Assembly (NCBI GenBank): GCA_945860375.1
Contig: CAMAQR010000083.1
Coordinates: 1 to 12,768 of the forward strand
Direction of reading: 5' to 3'
Source of the DNA: Pseudorhodobacter antarcticus
GTDB taxonomy: Bacteria; Pseudomonadota; Alphaproteobacteria; Rhodobacterales; Rhodobacteraceae
Length of the DNA: 12,768 nt
The position numbers and the translations under genes are program-made. The notes below the pieces were generated by a model. That model was not told the origin of the DNA, did not search any database, and saw only the letters and a list, made by a program, of their open reading frames with translations. Positions 7,136 to 12,768 of the stretch are shown piece by piece (position 1 is the stretch's first letter; the number at the start of each line of letters is the position of its first letter).

Positions 7136-8728
7136 CTAGCGTTCCGTCAGCTTCAACTCGATGCGCCGGTTTTGCGCGCGGCCTTCGGGGCTGTCGTCTG
7201 ATGTGACGGGTTGGTATTCGCCAAACCCCGTGGCCGCCAGACGTTGTGGCGGAAAGCCCAATTCTTCCTGCATATAGCGCACCACCGACAGTGCGCGGGC
7301 TTGCGACAACTGCCAATTGTCGGCAAACGCCCCTGCCCCGGACAGCGGACTGTTGTCGGTGTGGCCATCCACGCGAATGATCCAGTCAATACCGGGCGGG
7401 ATTTTTCCGGCGACATCGTCAAGAATTCTGGCGACGTCGGCGATTTGCGCCACACCTTCAGGGGCCAGATCAGCAGAGCCCGGGTTGAACAACACCTCGG
7501 AGGAAAACACGAAACGGTCGCCGACCACGCGGACACCGTCACGCCCGGCCAAAAGCTGTGACATCTGGCCAAAGAATTCGCTGCGAAACTTTTCCAGATC
7601 GGCCTTTTCGGCCTCCAGCCGCTGACGTTCAGCCAGTTCCAAGTCAGCACGTTTGCGTTGTTCGGTGGCAACCTGCGCAAGGGCGGTGTTCAACTGGCTG
7701 CCCAGTGCCTCTATTTGCACCTTGGCCGCGCCATCCTTGGCGGCCGAAGCGTCGAGCAGATTTTGCAGGCCGCCCAGTTGCGTGCGCAGGGCGGCGATCT
7801 GTTCGTTCAGCAGCGCCAGTTTGCGGGCGGCATCGACGGCTTTGGTCTGTTCGGCCGTCAGCGCCGCCGCAGCAGTGGCCAAAAGTAACGCTTTTTCAGT
7901 ATCTTGCGCGGTGGCTTTGGCGGCATCAGTCTGGGCGGCGGCCAGCAAGGTCAGAGTTTCCTCGGCCCGTTTGCGCTGTTGCTCCAGCGCCAGGGTCATC
8001 GCGGTCAGTTCGGTGTCCGACGATTTCAGCTTGTCGCGCAGGGCGGCGAGGGCTGCGGCGTCGACCAATCGTGTGGCCTCGGCATCGGTGATTTTCGCCT
8101 GTGCAGCGGTCAGTTCGGTCTGGGTCGCCTGCCCTTTGGCGCGCAGATCGGCGACCAGTGCATCCAGCGCGTCACGTCGGGCGGCGGCCAGACGAGCGGC
8201 CTCTATCCCTGCGTCAATTTCATCGCGCGCGGTCGCCAGCGCCAGATCCAGCGCCTCTTTTTCCGACAGCAGTTTGGCCTGCGTGGTCTGCAAATTGGCC
8301 ACCTGCCCACGGGCATCGTTGCGTTCGGCCAAAAGGCTGGCGACTTGCGCCTCAAAGCTGGTGATGCGTCCCTGCGCCTGCGCCAGTTCAGATTCAGTTG
8401 CCGACAGTTGCCCGGTCAAAGTGGCGATCAGGCCGGATTGGCGTTCGCCCTCGGCCTGCGCCGCCGACAGATTGGCGGAAAGGTTGCCCACTTCGACGGT
8501 CAGATCGTCGGCGCGTTTGCGTTCAAGGCCAAGGGCATCGGCCAGTCCCGCCACCTGCGCGGTCAGCCCGTCCAACTCGTCGGTTTGGGTCGTAATCGTG
8601 TCGCGCAAGACCGACTGCATCACGGTGAAGATGGTCAGCACGAACATCAACACCATCAAAAGTGTCGTCACCGCATCGACAAACCCCGGCCAGATCATCG
8701 ACGAGTCGCGTTTGCGACGCAGCGCCAC
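7136..8728 (-). CDS. MotB/OmpA-type peptidoglycan-binding protein with long coiled coil
   Basis: This 530-residue inner-membrane protein has a short cytoplasmic N-terminus and one membrane segment at about 13-40 (WPGFVDAVTTLLMVLMF onward). Asp18 sits where MotB/TolR/ExbD proteins carry the ion-conducting aspartate. A very long Ala/Gln/Leu-rich coiled coil (about 45-385) follows. The C-terminal OmpA-like domain (about 404-527) has the DGHTDNSP motif at 454, NWQLSQARA at 471 and GRAQNRRIEL at 516, residues that bind peptidoglycan. There is no proline between residues 14 and 416. The GTG start follows the upstream channel gene's stop by 3 bases, and the MALRRKR opening resembles homologues as I recall them; an ATG at residue 11 is possible but would cut into the membrane segment. 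With its neighbour it should form an ion-driven stator-like complex. No flagellar or Tol genes are near, so its job is unknown. Confidence 0.88.
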   Translation of the reverse strand: MALRRKRDSSMIWPGFVDAVTTLLMVLMFVLTIFTVMQSVLRDTITTQTDELDGLTAQVAGLADALGLERKRADDLTVEVGNLSANLSAAQAEGERQSGLIATLTGQLSATESELAQAQGRITSFEAQVASLLAERNDARGQVANLQTTQAKLLSEKEALDLALATARDEIDAGIEAARLAAARRDALDALVADLRAKGQATQTELTAAQAKITDAEATRLVDAAALAALRDKLKSSDTELTAMTLALEQQRKRAEETLTLLAAAQTDAAKATAQDTEKALLLATAAAALTAEQTKAVDAARKLALLNEQIAALRTQLGGLQNLLDASAAKDGAAKVQIEALGSQLNTALAQVATEQRKRADLELAERQRLEAEKADLEKFRSEFFGQMSQLLAGRDGVRVVGDRFVFSSEVLFNPGSADLAPEGVAQIADVARILDDVAGKIPPGIDWIIRVDGHTDNSPLSGAGAFADNWQLSQARALSVVRYMQEELGFPPQRLAATGFGEYQPVTSDDSPEGRAQNRRIELKLTER

Positions 8729-8731
8729 GGT

Positions 8732-9937
8732 TTACACCCGGCCCGTCGGACTGCGGGAAAGGGCGCGGATCGACGCCGTCAGCGCCGAAATGTCACCGCG
8801 CAAATCGGCCAGGCTTTCTTGCCGCCCTGCCGACATTTCCTCAAGGATTCGAAGCAGTTGCACGTCAATAGACCGCAAACGCATCCGACTTTCGGCATCG
8901 GAATGCGCCCCGCCTTCGGCCCCGGTCAGGGCGGCGACAAGGCGATCTTGTCCCTCGGCAATCCGGTCCTGACCCTCGGCCACGCGGTTCTGGGCGTCTA
9001 CGATCAGACCCAGCGCCGCGGTCTGCCCGGTTTCGACCGTGGGCCGCGCGGCCAACCTTTCGACGGCCGCAGTCAACGCGACAAGTCCATCCTCCAACCC
9101 GGCCTTGTTCGCCTCGGCTTGGGCGAACAAGATTTGCAGGACTTCGATTTGTCCCGTCAGATGATCCAGAATGGCCGAAACCGGGCCAGCATCATCCCCT
9201 TCGCCCGATGAAAAGCCCATGCGGGTGATCGAGGACAGCCATTCCTCAAGCTCACGATAAAAGCGGTTCTGCCCGTGACTTGCGAACAGTTCCAGCAGGC
9301 CCACAACCAGCGATCCGGCAAGGCCCAGAAGTGAGGACGAAAACGCGGTGCCCATGCCGCCCAATTGACTTTCAAGACCCGTCATCAGCTTGCCAAACAC
9401 CTGCATCCCGGTTTCGCCATCCTTTGGGGTCAAAGACCGGATGGTTTCGACAACGGCAGGAACAGTGGTGGCCAGACCGTAGAAGGTGCCCAAAAGCCCA
9501 AGGAAAACCAACAGGTTGACCAGATACCTTGTGATATCGCGGGCCTCATCTATCCGCGTCGCCACTGATTCCTGAATGCTGCGCGAGGACGAAGCAGAGA
9601 TTTGCATCCGCGCGCCACGGCTGCGCAAGAGCTGCGCCAAAGGGGCCAGAAGGCGCGGTGGGGTGGCGGTTTCCGCACCCGGTTCATGCCGGGCAAAGCC
9701 TTCGATCCAACTGACCGACTGCACCAGAATGAAAACCTGCCAAAAGCAGGTGATCACGCCCAACAGGAACACAAAGGCGATAAACCCGTTCAGCAACGGG
9801 TTGGTTTCGATGATGCCGATCACGGTATCGGCAATCAGCCAAGCCCCGACTGCCACCAATGCGACCGCCAAAAGCATGGTCACAATCTGGCGGATGGGTT
9901 GGCTGAAATAGGTGGTTTCGTCGGCCTTCAAATCCAT
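8732..9937 (-). CDS. MotA/TolQ/ExbB-family proton-channel protein
   Basis: This 401-residue inner-membrane protein has four likely membrane segments at about 17-42, 50-73, 136-160 and 195-219. The last two carry the MotA/ExbB signature: LLGLLGTFYGLATTVPAV with T151 lining the presumed ion path, and MGTAFSSSLLGLAGSLVVGL. A cytoplasmic helical loop of about 60 residues precedes the third segment. A C-terminal tail of about 180 residues is also helical and includes a short repeat, RVAEGQDRIAEGQDRL (318-333). The ATG at 9937 is preferred to an upstream TTG; AAGG lies only 3 bases before it, a tight spacing. It precedes the MotB-like gene by 3 bases, so the two are surely co-expressed and should form a 5:2-type channel. 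It resembles ZorA in layout, but no other Zorya gene is present. Confidence 0.88.
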   Translation of the reverse strand: MDLKADETTYFSQPIRQIVTMLLAVALVAVGAWLIADTVIGIIETNPLLNGFIAFVFLLGVITCFWQVFILVQSVSWIEGFARHEPGAETATPPRLLAPLAQLLRSRGARMQISASSSRSIQESVATRIDEARDITRYLVNLLVFLGLLGTFYGLATTVPAVVETIRSLTPKDGETGMQVFGKLMTGLESQLGGMGTAFSSSLLGLAGSLVVGLLELFASHGQNRFYRELEEWLSSITRMGFSSGEGDDAGPVSAILDHLTGQIEVLQILFAQAEANKAGLEDGLVALTAAVERLAARPTVETGQTAALGLIVDAQNRVAEGQDRIAEGQDRLVAALTGAEGGAHSDAESRMRLRSIDVQLLRILEEMSAGRQESLADLRGDISALTASIRALSRSPTGRV

Positions 9938-9969
9938 CAACCTTGATGCCTGTTGGTTGCTTTTGGCCA

Positions 9970-9997
9970 ACCATAGCACCGGGTGGCCAAAGGCCAA
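9970..9997 (-). promoter_or_regulatory. Candidate promoter upstream of the channel operon
   Basis: On the minus strand TTGGCC (9997-9992) is followed after 16 bases by TATGGT (9975-9970), about 33 bases before the ATG at 9937. It would let the channel genes be transcribed separately from chaC, which ends 72 bp upstream. Both hexamers are only partial matches. Confidence 0.3.
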
Positions 9998-10009
9998 GTG
10001 AAACCCGCG

Positions 10010-10540
10010 TTACAAATGCTGCACCCGGTCAGATAGCCAAGTCAGATCGGAGTCGGCGATGCCCAGTTGCGCCAGATGGTCGGCGGTGGCGCAGAGATAC
10101 GCGCGGTTCGGACCTCGGCCGCCGACGGCGCGGGCGATGATCTGCGCCTGATCCTCCAGCGCCATACCGCCACAATATTGCACATGATCGGGGTCAATGA
10201 CGAAGGCCAGTGCGGTGACGTGGCGGCCGTCGGTCAGGGTCAGCGGCAGGTGACGCTCCAGATAGGCCGATGAGATCAACTCGCGCTCGCGCAGGGCGGC
10301 CAAGGTTGCGGCCTCGGCCCCCGGGGTCACGCGAAAGGCAACGCCGTCGCAATAGCGCCCGGGCGCGTGATCCAGTGCCAGCACCAGACCGGGCGCATCC
10401 ACGGTGCCGCGATGGTGGATCGAATGCATGCAAAAACTGCGGTGCCAGTCCATTGCCCGCGCAATCTGGCGTTCGGCCACCGGAAATTCGGGATTCCAGA
10501 TCAATGATCCGTAGCCAAACACCCACATATGATCTGGCAT
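10010..10540 (-). CDS. chaC: Gamma-glutamylcyclotransferase (glutathione-specific, ChaC family)
   Basis: ChaC-type enzymes cleave glutathione to 5-oxoproline and Cys-Gly in the cytoplasm. The 176-residue protein opens with the family hallmark WVFGYGSLIWNPEF (residues 6-19), the substrate-binding loop. It has HHRGTVDAPGLVLAL around residue 42 and a RERELI stretch around residue 85 that should hold the catalytic glutamate. The length is typical of bacterial ChaC. The ATG at 10540 has a perfect AGGAGG ribosome-binding site 7 bases upstream (10553-10548). It is divergent from the DUF2125 gene, with 61 bp between the starts, and lies upstream of the channel genes on the same strand. The name rests on family motifs; activity on other gamma-glutamyl compounds cannot be excluded. 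Confidence 0.92.
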   Translation of the reverse strand: MPDHMWVFGYGSLIWNPEFPVAERQIARAMDWHRSFCMHSIHHRGTVDAPGLVLALDHAPGRYCDGVAFRVTPGAEAATLAALRERELISSAYLERHLPLTLTDGRHVTALAFVIDPDHVQYCGGMALEDQAQIIARAVGGRGPNRAYLCATADHLAQLGIADSDLTWLSDRVQHL

Positions 10541-10601
10541 CGCTGGTCCTCCTGTTGCGCGATGGTGTAAGCGGGTGTTGGGCCAAAGAAAAGAGGCGGG
10601 A

Positions 10602-11585
10602 ATGCGGGCGTTGTTGTGGTTGGTGCTGGCGGCTGCCGGGCTTTGGGGTGGCTATTGGTGGGTCGGATCGACTTCGGTCGAGGCTGGCGTGACCGCGTGG
10701 TTTGATCGGCAGGCGCAGGCCGGGCGCGTTGCGCAGAACGAAGGCGTGGTGGTGCGCGGCTTTCCCAACAGGTTCGATCTGACGGTGAAGGGGCTGAACC
10801 TGTCAGATCCTGCGACGGGACTGGGGTGGCAAGCGCCCTTTGTGCAAGTGTTTTCGATGTCTTGGAAACCGTGGCATCTGATTGCGGCGCTGTCTTCTGG
10901 TCAGGTGATTGTGATGCGTGACCAATCGGTTACGGTTGACGGGGTGGGCATGAAAGGCAGCCTGCAATTGCATCCCAATGGTGGCCTTGGTCTTTATGAA
11001 AGCCGGATCGAAGCAGCGGATGTTTCGGTCGCGTCTGATCTGGGGTGGCGCGTTGGCGCTGCGCGGATTTTTGGATCCACGTTGGAAGTGGGGACTGCGG
11101 CGCATCGGCTGGGCCTGTCGGTGCTGGAGCTGACGCCGGATGCGGCATTTCTGGCGGCCGTGAAAGGCAGCGATTTGCCGGGGGTGATCAACAGGTTGCA
11201 TCTGGACGCCACTGCGCAGTTCACCGCCCCCTTGGACCGCTTGGCGCAGCAGACGCAGCCCCGGTTGACCGAACTGACTTTGGCCGATGCGCGGCTGATC
11301 TGGGGGGCGTTGCAGATCACGGCGACGGGCGGCCTGAAAGCCGGGCCAGATGGGCTGGCTGAGGGCGAGATTGCGGTCAAGGTGGCGGGGTGGCGGCGAT
11401 TACCCGGCGTGATTGCCGCGCTTGGGGTGGTCAATCCGCAGATGGAGCCGTCAATGACGCGCGCGCTGGACGTGATGGCGCAGGCGGGCGCGGACCCAGA
11501 GGTGCTGCAGTTTGTGCTGACCTGCGCAAAGGGGCAAATGAGCTTGGGGCCGTTTCCTTTGGGGCCTGCGCCGCGGCTGAACTAG
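10602..11585 (+). CDS. DUF2125 domain-containing protein
   Basis: This 327-residue protein of unknown function belongs to the alphaproteobacterial DUF2125 group. A short N-terminal hydrophobic segment (MRALLWLVLAAAGLWGGYWW) looks like a signal anchor, so the rest is probably periplasmic or envelope-associated. The typical features are the VVVRGFPNRFDLTVKGLNL stretch near residue 48, the WKPWHLIAAL segment near residue 87, and beta-rich repeats after that. The ATG at 10602 is chosen because GAGG lies 5 bases upstream and the hydrophobic segment starts immediately. It is divergent from chaC. The stop codon TAG lies in the terminal inverted repeat of the downstream repeat element, so that insertion may have set or slightly altered the C-terminus. 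No function is known to me. Confidence 0.87.
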   Translation: MRALLWLVLAAAGLWGGYWWVGSTSVEAGVTAWFDRQAQAGRVAQNEGVVVRGFPNRFDLTVKGLNLSDPATGLGWQAPFVQVFSMSWKPWHLIAALSSGQVIVMRDQSVTVDGVGMKGSLQLHPNGGLGLYESRIEAADVSVASDLGWRVGAARIFGSTLEVGTAAHRLGLSVLELTPDAAFLAAVKGSDLPGVINRLHLDATAQFTAPLDRLAQQTQPRLTELTLADARLIWGALQITATGGLKAGPDGLAEGEIAVKVAGWRRLPGVIAALGVVNPQMEPSMTRALDVMAQAGADPEVLQFVLTCAKGQMSLGPFPLGPAPRLN

Positions 11586-11698
11586 AACGTGTTGCGTTTG
11601 ATCGGGTTTGGTCGATGGAACGCAACCGCAAGATACACCGGCAGTGCCTGTCTTGGCTGTCCTTCAATCTGAATCAGATCGAAGGACAGCCGTTCTAG
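11582..11698. repeat. 117-bp nested inverted-repeat element between convergent genes (MITE-like or structured repeat)
   Basis: The outer ends are a perfect 8-bp inverted repeat, CTAGAACG (11582-11589) and CGTTCTAG (11691-11698). Inside are three further dyads. One is GTTGCGTTTGATCG (11591-11604) with CGATGGAACGCAAC (11613-11626), 12 of 14 matching. The second is a small hairpin, CAAGA (11629-11633) with TCTTG (11651-11655), containing GGC/GCC. The third is the 18-bp palindrome at 11655-11691. Together they could fold as a cloverleaf closed by the terminal stem. The TAG stop of the DUF2125 gene lies in the left end and the TAG stop of the extensin-like gene lies in the right end. This resembles a small non-autonomous element or a dispersed intergenic palindrome; no coding capacity is seen. 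Confidence 0.75.
11655..11691. repeat. Near-perfect 18-bp palindrome inside the repeat element
   Basis: The arm 11655-11672 (GGCTGTCCTTCAATCTGA) and the arm 11674-11691 are reverse complements at 17 of 18 positions, with a single base between them. As RNA the loop would open by a few bases. No T-run follows on either strand, so it is not a standard terminator, but it could act on both convergent transcripts. Confidence 0.85.
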
Positions 11699-12149
11699 CG
11701 GCAGTACGGCCCGCTGCGATGACTTGCAGTGTCGAAATGCAGATGGTCCTCGTGGTAGCCGTCCGATCCTGGGCCAAGTGTGGTGCCAAAGATGCCGCAG
11801 GCGTTCTTGTGGGCCTTGCGGATTTGCTTGTTGTAATCGCCTGCAATCGACCATGACTTGCCGTTTGCAAACACAAAACCAGCAATATCAACGGCCTTTC
11901 CGCGCCCATGTTCGCTGACCTTGCCACCTTTGACGTTGTTGCGGGGGCGGCAGATGTAATGGGCGCCGATGCGCAACTCGACCACTTCGCGATTGCCGAA
12001 AGCCGGGCGCATGGATTTTTGCACCCATGTTTTCAGCGCCACCGCAGTGTCGCAATCCAGAGTTGCGGGCTGGCTGAGGCGAACGCCGTCAACGGACGTC
12101 ACCCGCACCGGGGTTTCAACGCCGCAGCCTTTGACCTTTGAGGTGATGC
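11695..12149 (-). pseudogene. Extensin-like C-terminal domain protein, 5' end removed by an IS66 insertion
   Basis: About 150 residues remain, starting ITSKVKGCGVETPVRVTS. They match the Extensin-like_C domain: GAHYICRPRNN, SEHGRGKAVDIAGF and HEDHLHFDTASHRSGPYCR. The SEHxxGxAxD and HxDHLHFD patterns resemble the zinc site of LAS/VanY-type peptidoglycan peptidases, so an envelope peptidase role is likely (inference). Homologues carry a signal peptide and an N-terminal extension before the domain; here the frame runs straight into the terminal repeat of an IS66 element at 12150. The first eight residues of the longer open frame (to a GTG at 12171) are IS-derived. Without a signal peptide or ribosome-binding site the remnant is probably not functional. 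The domain itself shows no internal frameshift, which suggests a recent insertion. The stop lies in the adjacent repeat element. Confidence 0.8.
12142..12149. repeat. Candidate 8-bp target duplication of the IS66 insertion
   Basis: GGTGATGC lies directly outside the IS end. IS66-family elements usually duplicate 8 bp, so the same octamer is predicted beyond the other IS end, which is outside the window. Confidence 0.4.
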
Positions 12150-12172
12150 GTAAGCGGTGGCTGGGCACCACG
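12150..12172. repeat. IS66 terminal inverted repeat (one end)
   Basis: GTAAGCGGTGGCTGGGCACC and a few further bases form the IS end. It is placed by the GTAAGCG family start and by the abrupt loss of extensin-like coding sequence at this point. The exact inner limit needs the opposite end for comparison. Confidence 0.6.
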
Positions 12173-12178
12173 GTTAGC

Positions 12179-12768
12179 TTAGCTTGACATCGCGAAGTTC
12201 CACGGCAGCAGGTCGTCGAGGCGGCTGTGTGGATGACCGTTGGCGATGGCAGTCAGGGTCACCTTGAGATAGGCGAAAGGCTCGATGCCGTTGATCTTGC
12301 AGGTTTCGATCAGCGAAGCGATGCGGCCCCAGGCGATGCCGCCTTCGTCATGGCCCGCGAACAGGGCATTCTTGCGATTGAGGGCGATGGTGGGGCGGAT
12401 CAGGTTTTCGACCCTGTTGTTGTCGATCTCGACGCGACCGTCGGTCAGGAAGGTTTGCAGCCCATCCCAGTGATTGTGGATGTAGGTGAGCTTTTCGCCC
12501 AGCCGGGATTTGACGGAGATCTTGCGGCGATGTGCTTGAAGCCAATCGCCGAAGGCTGCCACCAGCGGCGCGGTGCGGGCTTGGCGGGCAGAGAGGCGCT
12601 GGCCGGGTGAGATACCACGGCTGTCGGCCTCGACGGCGTAGAACTCGGCGATGCGGCGCAGGCCTTCTGCCGCGATCTCTGATCCGTCGCGGTCGAAGAC
12701 TTCCTTGAGTTTGCGACGCGCATGCGCCCAGCAGTGGGCCACGCGCACAGGTTTGCCACCCCTGCGCG
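12179..12768 (-). CDS. tnpC: IS66-family transposase (TnpC), C-terminal part
   Basis: This is the DDE transposase of the insertion sequence. About 195 of the usual 500 or more residues are visible; the N-terminal zinc-finger and early catalytic region lie beyond base 12768. Seen in order are RVAHCWAHARRKLKEVF, the SARQARTAPLVAAFGDWL helical segment, GEKLTYIHNHWDGLQTFL and GRVEIDNNRVENLIRP. The last carries the catalytic glutamate region typical of IS66. It is followed by NRKNALFAGHDEGG and a C-terminal helix ending in PWNFAMSS. The reading frame is open to the edge with no interruption, so the element could still be active. The stop lies 29 bp inside the IS end. Confidence 0.93.
   Translation of the reverse strand, partial: RRGGKPVRVAHCWAHARRKLKEVFDRDGSEIAAEGLRRIAEFYAVEADSRGISPGQRLSARQARTAPLVAAFGDWLQAHRRKISVKSRLGEKLTYIHNHWDGLQTFLTDGRVEIDNNRVENLIRPTIALNRKNALFAGHDEGGIAWGRIASLIETCKINGIEPFAYLKVTLTAIANGHPHSRLDDLLPWNFAMSS

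Larger units (their letters stand above)
12150..12768. mobile_element. IS66-family insertion sequence, one end (runs off the right edge)
   Basis: The element begins with GTAAGCGG, the usual IS66-family terminus, 29 bp beyond the transposase stop. The interior carries the C-terminal part of the IS66 transposase. The other end, and the tnpA/tnpB accessory genes usual in this family, would lie to the right. It interrupts the extensin-like gene. Confidence 0.85.

Noticed and set aside
6900..7316. A longer start at 7316 for the small TAG-interrupted gene
   Set aside because: The extra 72 residues overlap the OmpA domain coding sequence of the upstream gene and look like shadow sequence; the ATG at 7100 with GGGA upstream fits better.
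7653..9211. Long plus-strand open frames (about 435-440 codons) opposite the channel genes
   Set aside because: They are antisense shadows of GC-rich genes: biased Ser/Arg/Ala or Gly/Gln composition, no domain, and the minus-strand genes have clear motifs.
7136..9937. A Zorya anti-phage system
   Set aside because: Only a ZorA/ZorB-like layout is present. No ZorC/ZorD helicase or ZorE nuclease lies in the window, the flanks are housekeeping genes, and the long helical part is in the B rather than the A subunit.
9938..9997. A TTG start at 9997 for the MotA/ExbB-like protein
   Set aside because: It would add 20 residues overlapping the candidate promoter and unlike the family start; the ATG at 9937 leads directly into the first helix.
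11655..11691. The 18-bp palindrome as a standard intrinsic terminator
   Set aside because: No T-run follows the stem on either strand, unlike the clear terminator after clpA.

Overview
The window reads as chromosomal DNA of a GC-rich alphaproteobacterium, most likely from the Rhodobacterales (Rhodobacteraceae/Paracoccaceae). This rests on the atpH-atpA order at the head of an F1-only ATP synthase operon, a DUF2125 protein, the style of the ClpA and GloB proteins, and GC-rich third codon positions. The assignment comes from family knowledge, not from a database search.

Layout. Positions 1-1786 (minus) hold the start of the F1 operon: atpH, then atpA overlapping it by one base and running off the left edge. 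A gene-free stretch of about 350 bp follows. A SAM-dependent methyltransferase (2136-2906, minus) is divergent from a GFA-family zinc protein (2968-3384, plus). Next on the plus strand come gloB (glyoxalase II, 3463-4230) and clpA (4402-6720), closed by a textbook terminator (6728-6752). Reading leftwards from 10540 on the minus strand are a ChaC-type gamma-glutamylcyclotransferase, a MotA/ExbB-type channel protein, a MotB-like protein with a proline-free coiled coil and an OmpA domain, and a small downstream gene split by an in-frame TAG. A DUF2125 protein (10602-11585) lies on the plus strand. It converges on a 5'-truncated extensin-like gene (11695-12149, minus), and the two are separated by a compact element of nested inverted repeats (11582-11698). 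The right edge (12150-12768) is one end of an IS66-family insertion sequence that removed the N-terminus of the extensin-like gene.

How the genes relate. Most of the window is housekeeping: energy (atp), proteolysis (clpA) and glutathione-linked detoxification or turnover (gloB, chaC and possibly the GFA protein). Two parts are less ordinary. One is the ion-channel/peptidoglycan-binding pair with its small third gene, which looks like an uncharacterised proton- or sodium-driven envelope machine. The other is the 11.58-12.77 kb junction, where a structured repeat supplies the stop codons of two convergent genes and an IS has beheaded one of them.
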